NCBI GenBank assembly: GCA_000153145.1
Contig: CH672415.1
Location: 127,854 to 191,853 of the forward strand
Direction of reading: 5' to 3'
Length of the DNA stretch: 64,000 nt
From: a marine actinobacterium PHSC20C1
Lineage (GTDB): Bacteria > Actinomycetota > Actinomycetes > Actinomycetales > Microbacteriaceae
A program made the position numbers and the translations under genes. Below are positions 48,000-56,884 of the stretch, one piece after another. The stretch's first letter is position 1; the number at the start of each line of letters is the position of its first letter. Under the pieces are notes generated by a model. It made no database searches. It was not told the DNA's origin and was given only the letters and a program-made list of their open reading frames with translations.

Positions 48000-48260
48000 A
48001 TGGCGGTTCTCAAGGTGAGCGTCGTCTCTGCCGACCAGGAACTCTGGTCGGGAGAGGCGAGCCAGCTCATTGCGCGCACCACCGAAGGCGAAATCGGAAT
48101 CTTGCCCGGCCACGAACCGTTACTGGCGATTCTGGCCAAGGGCGAGGTTCGGGTAACCGCTGTCGATGGTTCACTGATCACTGCAAATGCTGACAACGGA
48201 TTCCTCTCCGTGGAGAACAACACGGTAACAGTCGTGGCAAGCTCAGCAGAACTGGTTTAG
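48000..48260 (+). CDS. atpC: ATP synthase F1 subunit epsilon
   Basis: An 86-residue epsilon subunit consisting only of the N-terminal beta-sandwich (VSVVSADQELWSGEASQLIARTTEGEIGILPGHEPLLAILAKGEVRV). The C-terminal helical hairpin that inhibits the enzyme in E. coli (about 139 residues) is missing; this short form is common in Microbacteriaceae-like actinobacteria. The ATG overlaps the atpD stop region. Confidence 0.96.
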   Translation: MAVLKVSVVSADQELWSGEASQLIARTTEGEIGILPGHEPLLAILAKGEVRVTAVDGSLITANADNGFLSVENNTVTVVASSAELV

Positions 48261-48269
48261 TTTTCTCTC

Positions 48270-48791
48270 ATGCTGATTGCAATGGCCGGGTTGCCGGGTG
48301 CCGGAAAGTCGACTCTCGCAGAGGTCGTTGGTGCCCGGCGCAAGATCACCGTATTGTCGGTTGACCAAATTGAAACCGCCATCTTGAAGGCGGGAATCAG
48401 TGCTGGCCAGCCGATCGGTCTCGCGGCGTATCTGGTCGCTGAGACATTGGCAGAATCAGTACTCATGCACGGTCGGGACATCATCATCGATGCTGTAAAT
48501 GCAGTCGATCCTGCTCGTGAGCAGTGGGTGAACCTTGCCGAACGAACAGGATCAGGCGTCCGATTTATTGAAATCGTGTGCTCGGATCGCGAAGAGCACA
48601 AGAGTCGGCTCGTCGAGCGTGCGGCTAAGCGCGCGCAATCTGGTGCGATTGCACGTAATGCTGTCGAGCACAACCTAGACGAGTACTCGCCGTGGAGCGG
48701 TTCGAGCGGCGCTGTCGCACGCATCACACTCGACTCGGCAGGCTCGCTTGGCGTCAACGTCGAACGCGCCATCGCCTTCCTTGACGCGTGA
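48270..48791 (+). CDS. P-loop kinase-like ATPase
   Basis: A 173-residue AAA/zeta-toxin-like small kinase with Walker A GLPGAGKSTLAEV at residues 7-15 and a C-terminal helical lid (ERAAKRAQSGAIARNAVEHNLDEY). The LSVDQIETAIL and IIIDAVNAVDPAREQW segments resemble ATP-dependent kinases acting on small molecules. Substrate unknown. Starts 9 bp after atpC and overlaps the YaaA gene by 4 nt. Confidence 0.85.
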   Translation: MLIAMAGLPGAGKSTLAEVVGARRKITVLSVDQIETAILKAGISAGQPIGLAAYLVAETLAESVLMHGRDIIIDAVNAVDPAREQWVNLAERTGSGVRFIEIVCSDREEHKSRLVERAAKRAQSGAIARNAVEHNLDEYSPWSGSSGAVARITLDSAGSLGVNVERAIAFLDA

Positions 48792-49537
48792 TTGTTCTTC
48801 TCCCTCCATCTGAGACGAAGCGTGATGGGGGAGACCACGGGAGCACCCTCGACTGGTCACGATTGTCATTCCCTCAACTCACTGAGCTGAGGCGAGCCGT
48901 TGCCGCCCGCCTCACCCGCCTAGCGGGCGACTCCGAAGATGCTCGACGGGTGTTGGGACTCAGCCTCAAGCAGCAGTTTGAAGTAGACCGCAACCGCACC
49001 CTTGAATCTGCTGCTGTTTTACCCGCTCTTGAGCGCTACACCGGCGTACTCTACGACGGTCTGGATGCTGCAACGATGACGCCCGCCGAGTGGTCATTCG
49101 CCCAAGAGACTGTTCTCGTACATTCGGCGCTCTTCGGTCCTGTCGGAGCAGCCGACCCTATTCCGGCGTATCGGCTATCGCACAACTCACGGTTGCCAGG
49201 ACTGGCGCTCAAGGCCCACTGGCGCTCATCAGTGAGTAGTGTTCTGGCGTCGGTCGAGGGTCTGCAGTTGGATCTTCGTTCTGAGGCCTACGCGCAGCTC
49301 GGGGCGGCGTCGGAGGATAGCGTGTACCTCCGGGTGGTTACACACGGTGCCGGCGGTAAACGAGTCGCTTTGAGCCACTTCAACAAGAAGTCCAAGGGTG
49401 TGTTTTCGCGCGCGCTTATTGGCGCAGGCATCAAGCACACAACTACTGATTCTCTTATTTCGTGGGCCAACGGCGCCGGATTCTGTTTAGAGCCGGGTGC
49501 CACTGGCGAGCTCGATCTCGTCGTCGATAACGCCTAG
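48788..49537 (+). CDS. yaaA: YaaA-family peroxide-stress protein
   Basis: A 249-residue DUF328 protein beginning IVLLPPSETKRDGG and ending with SHFNKKSKGVFSRALIGAG, two hallmarks of YaaA. E. coli YaaA lowers free iron during peroxide stress and binds DNA. GTG start overlapping the kinase stop. Converges with tag with 2 bp between stops. Confidence 0.9.
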   Translation: MIVLLPPSETKRDGGDHGSTLDWSRLSFPQLTELRRAVAARLTRLAGDSEDARRVLGLSLKQQFEVDRNRTLESAAVLPALERYTGVLYDGLDAATMTPAEWSFAQETVLVHSALFGPVGAADPIPAYRLSHNSRLPGLALKAHWRSSVSSVLASVEGLQLDLRSEAYAQLGAASEDSVYLRVVTHGAGGKRVALSHFNKKSKGVFSRALIGAGIKHTTTDSLISWANGAGFCLEPGATGELDLVVDNA

Positions 49538-49539
49538 CG

Positions 49540-50130
49540 TTAGATCGCGCGCCAGCATCCTTCGATGTGGTCGTCGACCATGCCTGCTGACTGCATGAGC
49601 GCATACATCGTGGTCGGGCCAACGAAGCGGAATCCGTGAGCTTTCAGGGCTTTGCTCATAGCGGTGGACTCCTCTGTCACCGCCGGGACCTCGGCGAGTG
49701 AAGCGAACCGTTGTGTGCGACGTGGGGGTGCGAATTGCCACAGCAACTCGTCAAGAGCTCCTGGCCGGTCGTGGGTAAGCTCGAGCGTCGCTCGAGCGTT
49801 CGTCAGCGCTGCAGAAACTTTGAGGCGGTTTCGGATAATGCGGGGGTCAGCAAGAAGCCGCTCGCTATCGACGTCAGTGTATTCGGCAATCACGGCAGGG
49901 TCGAACTGATCGAAAGCGTCACGGATCCCCTCGCGTCGACGCAAAATGGTAATCCAAGAAAGGCCAGCCTGAAACGCTTCGAGCATGATCTTTTCGAAGA
50001 GCTTGCTGTCTCCACGCAGGGGAGTGCCCCACTCTTCATCGTGGTATTTGCGGTACAGCTCATCATCGCCAACCCAGGCGCAGCGAGCGAGCCCGTCAGG
50101 AGCGACGAGAAGCGAAGGGCGAACGCTCAT
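49540..50130 (-). CDS. tag: DNA-3-methyladenine glycosylase I
   Basis: Removes 3-methyladenine from DNA. The 196-residue protein shows the family start RCAWVGDDELYRKYHDEEWGTPL, the LFEKIMLEAFQAGLSWITILRRR block and the C-terminal FRFVGPTTMYALMQSAGMVDDH, which carries the zinc-site His. The start at MSVRPSLL overlaps the upstream ogt stop by 4 nt, so both alkylation-repair genes are coupled. Confidence 0.96.
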   Translation of the reverse strand: MSVRPSLLVAPDGLARCAWVGDDELYRKYHDEEWGTPLRGDSKLFEKIMLEAFQAGLSWITILRRREGIRDAFDQFDPAVIAEYTDVDSERLLADPRIIRNRLKVSAALTNARATLELTHDRPGALDELLWQFAPPRRTQRFASLAEVPAVTEESTAMSKALKAHGFRFVGPTTMYALMQSAGMVDDHIEGCWRAI

Positions 50131-50639
50131 CGGTGGCTGATTCCTTCGTGATCGAGCAGCCACACCTTGGTGGGGATACCGTCTCCACCGCTGTAGCCAG
50201 TAATTCGTTGGTTCGACGCGAGCACGCGGTGGCACGGCACGATGATTGGTATCGGGTTGGCGCCAACGGCACCTCCGACTGCGCGGCCAGCCGTTGGACG
50301 GCCAGTGGCGCGACCGATATCGGCGTACGAAACCGCTGAGCCAAAGGGAAGTTGATTGAGTTGGTGCCAGACGGATCGCTGAAAGTCAGTGCCAACAGCG
50401 GCAAGCGGAAGCTCAAACGATCGACGAGTTCCAGAAAAGTACTCGGTGAGCTGACGTGCGGCCTCGTCGAGCACGGCGCAGGAACGTTCATCTTCGTGTT
50501 CCCGCGGCAACGTGCCGGAGTTCTCGATTGCGAGGCCTGTCACGCTCTCGCCGTCGCTCGTCAACTCTATGCGCCCGATCGGCGAAGGAAGGCGGCGCAG
50601 GTAGCTGGTGTCTGACTGGAGTAAATTGCTGGGTTGCAT
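50127..50639 (-). CDS. ogt: Methylated-DNA-protein-cysteine methyltransferase
   Basis: Suicide repair protein that takes methyl groups from O6-methylguanine. The 170 residues hold the acceptor motif IIVPCHRVLAS (Cys136), the helix-turn-helix GSAVSYADIGRATGRPTAGRAVGGAVGANP and a short N-terminal domain, so it is the Ogt type without an Ada regulatory half. First gene of the ogt-tag unit. Confidence 0.96.
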   Translation of the reverse strand: MQPSNLLQSDTSYLRRLPSPIGRIELTSDGESVTGLAIENSGTLPREHEDERSCAVLDEAARQLTEYFSGTRRSFELPLAAVGTDFQRSVWHQLNQLPFGSAVSYADIGRATGRPTAGRAVGGAVGANPIPIIVPCHRVLASNQRITGYSGGDGIPTKVWLLDHEGISHR

Positions 50640-50732
50640 AGTTCGAGCGTAATCCTGCCTCTAGACGCATCGCTGGCTATTTTCGGACATCGCGGCAGTA
50701 CGCGAACGAGCCGCTCATGTTGAGGAGGCGCC

Positions 50733-51785
50733 CTAAAGGCTGTCCTCATTGCGAGGTTCGATATTGATGCTTTTGTTGAGCTCGCTGATGGTTGCGTTGA
50801 GTGCCTCAAGCTGAATTACGAGGTCGTCATAGCTCGAAACATCCGTCTCGATCGCGTCATAGAGGGCGTTGAGCGAGTCCTGGCGCGCGATCAACGAATC
50901 GCGCTCACTGTTGAACTGCTCGGCGGAACGGAAGTCCCCCTGATCGGCACGGGCATTGAAGCTGTCAATGTCGCGGTTGAGCTGATCGTAGCCAGAGTTA
51001 TATTCGGTGTAATCGTCGTCGATGCTCGCGCGTAACTTATCAAGCTGCTCGACCAGTTTCTCGCTCGCGTCAAGCTGAGCCGTGAAGACGGCATTCGACT
51101 TCTCATGAAGAGCAACCACCACAGAACGGTCTGAGAAATACTGTGCGTAGTGCTCTTCAAGCTCGGGGCCCAGTTTTGCGAACTCAGTACCGATGATCGA
51201 ATGCAGCTCGTTGGAGCGTTCGCCTGGCTCCGTCTTGGCGTAGAACTCCAACGTGCTCGCAAACTCCGGATCGTCTTTCATTCTGTCTGCTTCCGCTTCC
51301 AGTAGCGGTGTGAGCCGAGAACGCTCGTCTGAAGAGAGGCGGTCCCACGCGGCGTGCAACATTTCGTGCGCAGCCACGACCTCTTCGATGCCGGCGAGCC
51401 GATCATCCGTGACATCGAACAGGTAGATCGACTTCTCGCTAGGGAAATAGCACCCGAGCACGCCGAAATTCTCCTCGACGTTTGAGCAAGTGCTGTTGAA
51501 TGCGGGATTCGACTGAATAACCGGTTGGCTCGCATAAAACAAAAACTTGCCTTCGTCGGACATTCCCGACTCGCTGACGTAATTCTGAACGCTCGAGGAT
51601 GGCTCGAACTGCCACACCGCAAACTGGTCGACGATTCGCTGCTGATTGGTGAGCGCCCAGACGCCGCCAAGAATTACCGCAACGTTGAGCAGCACCGCGA
51701 ACACAATCGCAATTGCGCGCGCAACAGTCATCGGCGAGCGCTGATCCCGTGCAGGCGTTATCAGCGAATTATCCTCAATACTCAC
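50733..51785 (-). CDS. Membrane protein with HEMLH motif and coiled coil
   Basis: About 350 residues: a short cytosolic start, one membrane helix (ARAIAIVFAVLLNVAVILGGVWAL), then an extracytoplasmic part with two Cys (TCSNVEENFGVLGCYFPSE), the motif VVAAHEMLHAAWDRL (HExxH zinc-peptidase pattern, though in a short domain) and a long acidic coiled coil to the end. No known family recognised. The GTG at 51785 is favoured by TAGAGT 7 nt upstream; the in-frame start at 51854 would overlap the aminotransferase stop. Confidence 0.75.
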   Translation of the reverse strand: MSIEDNSLITPARDQRSPMTVARAIAIVFAVLLNVAVILGGVWALTNQQRIVDQFAVWQFEPSSSVQNYVSESGMSDEGKFLFYASQPVIQSNPAFNSTCSNVEENFGVLGCYFPSEKSIYLFDVTDDRLAGIEEVVAAHEMLHAAWDRLSSDERSRLTPLLEAEADRMKDDPEFASTLEFYAKTEPGERSNELHSIIGTEFAKLGPELEEHYAQYFSDRSVVVALHEKSNAVFTAQLDASEKLVEQLDKLRASIDDDYTEYNSGYDQLNRDIDSFNARADQGDFRSAEQFNSERDSLIARQDSLNALYDAIETDVSSYDDLVIQLEALNATISELNKSINIEPRNEDSL

Positions 51786-51792
51786 GAAAAGA

Positions 51793-51798
51793 ACTCTA
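51793..51798 (-). promoter_or_regulatory. Leaderless -10 element of the HEMLH protein gene
   Basis: Minus-strand TAGAGT ends 7 nt before the GTG, with no Shine-Dalgarno between them. Confidence 0.45.
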
Positions 51799-51838
51799 TC
51801 TGAGCCGCGGGGTAAGAGGGAACGAACTTGCTGTAGTT

Positions 51839-53221
51839 CTAGAGACGGCTCCATGCTTCGGTAAGAACCGAACGCAAGATGGATTCTATCTCGTCAAACT
51901 CGGCAGGACCGATCGTAAGCGGCGGTGCCAGCTGAATCACAGGATCGCCACGGTCGTCTGCACGGCAGTAGAGGCCGGCATCGAACAACGCCTTCGACAA
52001 GAAGCCGCGCAACAGGCGCTCGGATTCGTCGTCGTTGAACGTCTGTTTCGTTGCCTTGTCTTTTACCAGTTCGATTCCGAAGAAGTAGCCGTCGCCGCGA
52101 ACGTCGCCGACGATCGGAAGGTCGAGCAATCGCTCGAGCGCTGCCCGGAACTTCGGTGAATTCTCGCGAACGTGCTCGTTGATCTTCTCTTCCTCGAAAA
52201 TGTTGAGGTTTTCGAGTGCAACTGCAGCGGACACCGGATGCCCACCAAACGTGTACCCGTGATAGAACGTCGTTGCACCGTGCTTGAAGGGCTCATACAC
52301 CCGGTCTGACACGATTGTGGCTCCGATGGGGGAGTAGCCGCTCGTCATTCCCTTCGCGCAAGTGATCATGTCAGGAATGTAGTCATAAGCGTCGCAGGCG
52401 AACATGTGACCCAGGCGGCCAAAGGCGCAAATAACTTCATCGCTCACGAGCAGCACATCGTACTCGTCACAAATCTCACGCACGCGCTTGAAGTAGCCGG
52501 GAGGTGGCGGGAAGCAACCACCCGAGTTCTGCACCGGTTCGAGGAACACTGCAGCCACAGTTTCGGGGCCTTCGAAGAGGATCATCTCTTCAATACGGTT
52601 CGCTGCCCACAGCCCGAATTCTTCCTCGGTACCGTGGAAGCCCATCTCTTCTGCACGGTAGTAGTTCGTGTTTGGCACACGGAATCCACCAGGAACCAGG
52701 GGCTCGAACATTTCTTTCATGCCGGGGATGCCCGTGATTGCGAGCGCGCCCTGAGGTGTGCCGTGGTAGGCCACAGCCCGCGAAATTACCTTGTGCTTGG
52801 TGTGGCGCCCCTGCAGTTTCCAATACTGTTTGGCCAGTTTGAACGCTGTCTCGACGGCTTCTCCGCCACCAGTGGAGAAGAACACACGGTTGAGGTCGCC
52901 CGGCGCGTAGCCAGCTAGGCGGTCAGCCAATTCGATGGCCTTCGGATGCGCGTAGGACCACAGCGGGAAGAACGCGAGCTCTTCAGCCTGCTTTGCCGCA
53001 ACTTCGGCCAAACGCTTACGACCGTGACCGGCGTTCACCACGAAGAGTCCGCTGAGGCCATCGAAGTACTTGCGGCCCTTGCTGTCATAAATGTGGTGGC
53101 CTTCGCCGCGCACGATGATGGGTACCCCGGCGCCGTCTTCCATCACCGATTGGCGAGAGAAGTGCATCCACAGGTGATCTTTGGCTTTTTGCTGCAGATC
53201 GGATTCGTCGAACTCTGACAT
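51839..53221 (-). CDS. Class III aminotransferase (putative amine/GABA-pyruvate type)
   Basis: PLP fold-I omega-aminotransferase of 460 residues with PLP lysine in MITCAKGMTSGYSPIGA (Lys290), the DEVICAFGRLG cofactor motif and FFSTGGGEAVETAFKLA. Residues resemble the aspartate aminotransferase-family proteins acting on GABA, beta-alanine or putrescine. The adjacent Lrp regulator and aldehyde dehydrogenase point to omega-amine catabolism. ATG start; a GTG three codons upstream (53230) is possible. Confidence 0.88.
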   Translation of the reverse strand: MSEFDESDLQQKAKDHLWMHFSRQSVMEDGAGVPIIVRGEGHHIYDSKGRKYFDGLSGLFVVNAGHGRKRLAEVAAKQAEELAFFPLWSYAHPKAIELADRLAGYAPGDLNRVFFSTGGGEAVETAFKLAKQYWKLQGRHTKHKVISRAVAYHGTPQGALAITGIPGMKEMFEPLVPGGFRVPNTNYYRAEEMGFHGTEEEFGLWAANRIEEMILFEGPETVAAVFLEPVQNSGGCFPPPPGYFKRVREICDEYDVLLVSDEVICAFGRLGHMFACDAYDYIPDMITCAKGMTSGYSPIGATIVSDRVYEPFKHGATTFYHGYTFGGHPVSAAVALENLNIFEEEKINEHVRENSPKFRAALERLLDLPIVGDVRGDGYFFGIELVKDKATKQTFNDDESERLLRGFLSKALFDAGLYCRADDRGDPVIQLAPPLTIGPAEFDEIESILRSVLTEAWSRL

Positions 53222-53256
53222 GGCAGACACTTTCTTAATGGGAGGAGAGGGAACGC

Positions 53257-53739
53257 TTAGCGCGTACCCCAGTTGTAGAACTGCTTGTGGAGACGCAAGT
53301 AGACGAAAGTTTCCGTCGACCGCACGCCTTCGATGCCGCGGATGTCGCGATTGAGGAGGTCGATGAGGTCGTCATCGTTCTCACACACAACCTCGACAAG
53401 AAGATCGAAACTGCCAGCAGTGAGCACTAGGTAATCAACTGAAGGAAGCTTGCCGATCTGCTCGGCGACTGAAGTGGTATCGCCCGAGACTTGGATTCCG
53501 ATCATGGCCTGACGGAAAAAACCCAATTGCATTGGGTCTGTAACCGCCACAATCTGCATGACCCCAGACTCCGTCAGCTTTTGCACTCGCTGGCGCACCG
53601 CTGCTTCACTGAGGCCTACAGCCTTGCCGATCTCTGCATACGAGCGACGACCATCGTTTTGAAGCTGCTCGATGATTGCTTTTGACACGTCATCGAGATG
53701 CATCGGTTTGCTGTCTGGAGTTCGTGCCGGAGTGCTCAT
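53257..53739 (-). CDS. Lrp/AsnC-family transcriptional regulator
   Basis: A 160-residue leucine-responsive-type regulator: N-terminal HTH (VSKAIIEQLQNDGRRSYAEIGKAVGLSEAAVRQRVQKLTESGVM) and C-terminal RAM effector domain (DYLVLTAGSFDLLVEVVCENDDDL). It lies just upstream of the aminotransferase and divergent from the aldehyde dehydrogenase, so it probably controls both, responding to an amino acid or amine. Confidence 0.93.
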   Translation of the reverse strand: MSTPARTPDSKPMHLDDVSKAIIEQLQNDGRRSYAEIGKAVGLSEAAVRQRVQKLTESGVMQIVAVTDPMQLGFFRQAMIGIQVSGDTTSVAEQIGKLPSVDYLVLTAGSFDLLVEVVCENDDDLIDLLNRDIRGIEGVRSTETFVYLRLHKQFYNWGTR

Positions 53740-53753
53740 GTCTCGATTTTGTC

Positions 53754-53759
53754 AGTATA
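53754..53759 (-). promoter_or_regulatory. Probable -10 element of the lrp gene
   Basis: Minus-strand TATACT lies 14 nt before the lrp ATG, in a region that also contains an inverted repeat. No good -35 seen. Confidence 0.4.
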
Positions 53760-53775
53760 AGGCCCCTTCTGCAAG

Positions 53776-53814
53776 CGATTCCGCATCAAAATTGCCTCTG
53801 CGCGGCGGAAATCG
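53776..53814. promoter_or_regulatory. Imperfect inverted repeat between lrp and the aldehyde dehydrogenase
   Basis: CGATTCCGC (53776-53784) and GCGGAAATCG (53805-53814) are inverted copies with one inserted base. The spacing and place between two divergent promoters suit an Lrp-type operator, but this is inference from symmetry alone. Confidence 0.4.
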
Positions 53815-53849
53815 ATAGTTCACGGGTGGATTACTGAGCGCATGGTCGG

Positions 53850-53855
53850 TATCTT
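53850..53855 (+). promoter_or_regulatory. Leaderless -10 element of the aldehyde dehydrogenase gene
   Basis: TATCTT ends 6 nt before the ATG at 53862; no Shine-Dalgarno. Confidence 0.45.
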
Positions 53856-53861
53856 TGACGC

Positions 53862-55298
53862 ATGAGCACTACTGAGATTCGAAATTTCATCAACGGCGAA
53901 TACGTGACTGCCCGAGCGGAGAGCGGATTCGATGTGATCGACCCCGCTACCGAGGACAGCTACGCCACGTCGCCAGTGTCGTCGGCCGCCGATGTCGACT
54001 CCGCTTATGCCGCCGCAGCCACCGCATTCGAGTCGTGGGGTGAGACCACACCGTCGGAGCGGCAGCTGGCGCTGTTTCGAATTGCGGATGCGATGGAGTC
54101 GCGGGCCGACGAATTCGCTGATCTCGAATCCAAGGACACCGGTAAGCCCCGCGCAAGTTTGGTAGCCGACGAGATCATGCTCTCGGTTGACCAGATTCGA
54201 TTCTTCGCTGGAGAGGCGCGTCACCTTTCGGGGATGGCATCCGGCGAGTACATGAAGGACCACACGTCGTCGATTCGTCGTGAACCAATCGGTGTCATCG
54301 GGCAGGTCGCACCCTGGAACTATCCGCTCAACATGGCGGTCTGGAAAGTTGCCCCCGCTATCGCTGCAGGAAACACAACTGTCTTGAAGCCCAGCGATAC
54401 GACTCCATCGGCCACTCTGTTGTTTGCCGAAATCGCCGCCGAGTTCCTCCCCGCCGGAGTGTTTAACGTGCTTACGGGAGACCGAACGACTGGCGGACTC
54501 ATGGTCGATCACAAGACGCCGCAAATGGTGTCGATCACCGGGTCTGTTCGCGCGGGCATGGAGGTTGCCAAAGCAGCATCCGTTGATCTCAAGCGCGTGC
54601 ACCTCGAGCTGGGCGGCAAAGCACCGGTCGTGGTTTTCAACGACGCCGACGTCGCTGCCGCTGTTGCGGGAATCGGCGCTGCGGGATACTTCAACGCTGG
54701 CCAGGACTGTACGGCAGCAACTCGCGTCATTGTGCAGGCGGGCATCCATGACGAGTTCGTTGCTGAACTCGTGGCCTGGACCCGCGAGAATGCTACGACT
54801 GGCGCCCCAGACGAAGATGTGTACTTTGGCGCGGTGAACAACGCCAACCAGTTGGCTCAGGTATCTCGTGTAGTAGCTGAACTTCCCACCCACGCTCAGG
54901 TTGAGCTCGGCGGTCAGCGTCAAGGCAATCGTGGCTACTTTTACGAAGCGACAATCGTCTCGGGTCTGAATCAAGATGACTCTGCCGTGCAAAATGAAAT
55001 CTTCGGACCAGTTATCACTGTCCAAAAGTTCACGGACGAGAGTCAAGCGCTCCAATGGGCGAACGACGTGAACTACGGACTGGCGTCGAGCGTGTGGACC
55101 CGAGATCATGCGCGAGCACTGCGGTTCGCCAAGCACCTCGACTTTGGTTGCGTGTGGATCAACACCCACATTCCGATTGTTGCCGAGATGCCGCACGGTG
55201 GTTTCAAGCACTCCGGGTACGGAAAAGACCTCTCAAGCTACGGTTTCGAGGACTACACGCGAATCAAACACGTGATGAGTTTTATCGGACAAGCGTGA
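53862..55298 (+). CDS. Aldehyde dehydrogenase, gamma-aminobutyraldehyde dehydrogenase-like
   Basis: NAD-dependent ALDH of 478 residues. Catalytic Cys283 lies in [13 protein letters not shown], the general-base Glu in [12 protein letters not shown], and the NAD-binding segments are [17 protein letters not shown] and [10 protein letters not shown]. The residues around Cys (GQDCTAATR) match gamma-aminobutyraldehyde/betaine-type enzymes. With the aminotransferase it could carry putrescine through 4-aminobutanal to GABA. Confidence 0.9.
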   Translation: MSTTEIRNFINGEYVTARAESGFDVIDPATEDSYATSPVSSAADVDSAYAAAATAFESWGETTPSERQLALFRIADAMESRADEFADLESKDTGKPRASLVADEIMLSVDQIRFFAGEARHLSGMASGEYMKDHTSSIRREPIGVIGQVAPWNYPLNMAVWKVAPAIAAGNTTVLKPSDTTPSATLLFAEIAAEFLPAGVFNVLTGDRTTGGLMVDHKTPQMVSITGSVRAGMEVAKAASVDLKRVHLELGGKAPVVVFNDADVAAAVAGIGAAGYFNAGQDCTAATRVIVQAGIHDEFVAELVAWTRENATTGAPDEDVYFGAVNNANQLAQVSRVVAELPTHAQVELGGQRQGNRGYFYEATIVSGLNQDDSAVQNEIFGPVITVQKFTDESQALQWANDVNYGLASSVWTRDHARALRFAKHLDFGCVWINTHIPIVAEMPHGGFKHSGYGKDLSSYGFEDYTRIKHVMSFIGQA

Positions 55299-55329
55299 CG
55301 TGTTCCCACGAGAAATCGTCAAGCAAGCC

Positions 55330-55335
55330 TAAACT
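55330..55335 (+). promoter_or_regulatory. Leaderless -10 element of the FHA gene
   Basis: TAAACT ends 6 nt before the GTG at 55342, so the FHA-PP2C unit probably has its own leaderless promoter. Confidence 0.5.
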
Positions 55336-55341
55336 TGCGGC

Positions 55342-55950
55342 GTGAAACAGGACTTCGACGACACCATCACCGCGGGCGAGCGTCCCAGAGTGCTGCTGAC
55401 CGAGCCTGATTGTGACGACACCATAATTCTGGCGACGCGAAAGCACGCTCAAGTAGTGCAGCCGTACGCCGGACCCGCTGAGCCGCGCCAGCAATCTTCA
55501 GTCCAGCGCCCGGTTCGAGTTCCTCCCCAAGTGATCTCGCATTCAATAACGCCCTCGCGGACGGCAGCGCCGAAGGAGACCCCTGAAAGCTCGGCGCTGT
55601 ACTACCGCGTTCAGCTCGATGGAACGTCTGGCGCGCACAATCTTGAACACCCCTGCGTATTCGGACGCGACCCTCGTCCGCCGCGCGTCGTTCGTGGCGT
55701 TGGGCCACGGCTTATCGCCGTCCAATCTCCCACTCGAGAAGTCTCCGAAACGCATGTCGAAGTACGCCAACTCGGATCATCGGTTATCGTGACAGATCTC
55801 CGCTCTACGAATGGCTCGCTCGTTCAGGTGCCGGGCAATGCTGCACGAAAACTTCGGCAGGGTGAGTCGGTGGTCGTCTCCGCAGGCACGCTAGTAGATA
55901 TTGGAGACGGAAATATTATTCGGATTCTGCCGCGGCGGCGTCTGGAGTGA
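55342..55950 (+). CDS. FHA-domain protein with duplicated DDTI motif
   Basis: A 202-residue cytosolic protein. The C-terminal FHA domain (residues about 105-195) has the phosphothreonine-binding residues: FGRDPRPPRVV (Gly-Arg), SPTREVSETHVEV (Ser-x-x-His) and LRSTNGSL (Asn-Gly). The N-terminal 40 residues hold two similar tracts, DFDDTITAG and DCDDTIILA, which look like phosphorylatable threonine sites followed by a disordered linker. First gene of a set with a PP2C phosphatase and a Ser/Thr kinase, so it is a likely phospho-target or adaptor. Confidence 0.9.
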   Translation: MKQDFDDTITAGERPRVLLTEPDCDDTIILATRKHAQVVQPYAGPAEPRQQSSVQRPVRVPPQVISHSITPSRTAAPKETPESSALYYRVQLDGTSGAHNLEHPCVFGRDPRPPRVVRGVGPRLIAVQSPTREVSETHVEVRQLGSSVIVTDLRSTNGSLVQVPGNAARKLRQGESVVVSAGTLVDIGDGNIIRILPRRRLE

Positions 55951-55969
55951 ATTGCGCAGGAAGGTAGCC

Positions 55970-56764
55970 GTGACCGAAATCGGCGGCAACAACTCACGGC
56001 ACACAATCGCATTGCCGGGGCGAGAAGACCAAGAGTTCACGTTTGCGTGGGCTGCTGGCACGCACACCGGCCATCGGCGTGCCGCGAACGAGGACAGTTA
56101 TGTTGCCCGTTCCCCGATGTTCGCGGTAGCTGACGGTATGGGCGGTCACTCTGCAGGCGACCTCGCTAGTGCGGCAGTTGTCGAGCGACTCGATGACGCG
56201 ATCACTGGAGACTTCTTGCCGGCTCGCGCAGTAGAGCGCGCACTCGAGCGCGCCACTGACTACATCGGCCTGATAGCTCAAGACAGTGAGCTCGGCGTTG
56301 GTACTACGGTGACCGGTGTTGTTGTAACCGAACATCATGAGTCAGCAAGCTTTGCCGTATTCAACGTTGGTGACAGCCGCGTCTATTGTTTCGAAGACGA
56401 TGCCCTCGTACAGATAACTCGTGACCACTCGGTTGTTCAAGACCTTGTGGAAGCGGGAGCTATCTCGCGAGGCGAGGCGGACGATCATCCGGACGCCAAC
56501 ATCATCACTCGGGCGATCGGATTCAATGCTGCTCCAGCTCCAGACTTTTGGATGGTTCCGATTCACCAAGGGCAGCGCCTTCTCATTTGCTCCGATGGAC
56601 TCACTCGTGAAGTGCCTGACGACGAGCTTGAACGTCAGCTGGCGGAGCGACGCGATCCTGCAGAAACTGTGTCGACATTACTGGAGTCAGCGCTTGACAG
56701 CGGTGGCAGGGACAACATCACGGCAATCGTCCTTGACGTGTTAGAAGTACCTACAGTGGACTAG
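55970..56764 (+). CDS. PP2C-family Ser/Thr phosphatase
   Basis: A 264-residue phosphatase with all metal-binding motifs: RAANEDSYV (near residue 41), VADGMGGHSAGD (near 55), the TT/GDSR block FNVGDSRVYCF, LLICSDGLTREV and GRDNITAIV. Soluble, with no membrane helix. The GTG start is chosen for AGGAAGG upstream. It probably reverses phosphorylation by the transmembrane kinase encoded 120 bp downstream. Confidence 0.93.
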   Translation: MTEIGGNNSRHTIALPGREDQEFTFAWAAGTHTGHRRAANEDSYVARSPMFAVADGMGGHSAGDLASAAVVERLDDAITGDFLPARAVERALERATDYIGLIAQDSELGVGTTVTGVVVTEHHESASFAVFNVGDSRVYCFEDDALVQITRDHSVVQDLVEAGAISRGEADDHPDANIITRAIGFNAAPAPDFWMVPIHQGQRLLICSDGLTREVPDDELERQLAERRDPAETVSTLLESALDSGGRDNITAIVLDVLEVPTVD

Positions 56765-56780
56765 ACGTTCGGTCCTCCAT

Positions 56781-56807
56781 ACTGGGGACACCAATTCTGA
56801 CCCCAGT
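56781..56807 (+). other. Hairpin between phosphatase and kinase genes
   Basis: ACTGGGG and CCCCAGT (7 bp, perfect) enclose a 13-nt loop, 17 nt after the phosphatase stop. No U-tract follows, so it may be a weak terminator, an mRNA stabiliser or an operator. The 120-bp gap also contains a TAGAAT (56846-56851) that could be a -10 for the kinase gene. Confidence 0.4.
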
Positions 56808-56884
56808 CAAGGGGCAGAATCCGGTAATTGAGTGATTTGCGCACTTAGAATAGTCGCAATCGTCGACATATTAGGGGGTGTGCT

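Noticed and set aside
53820-55211. Minus-strand open frame of 463 codons opposite the aldehyde dehydrogenase
   Set aside because: Antisense shadow of a strongly supported enzyme gene; no known motifs.
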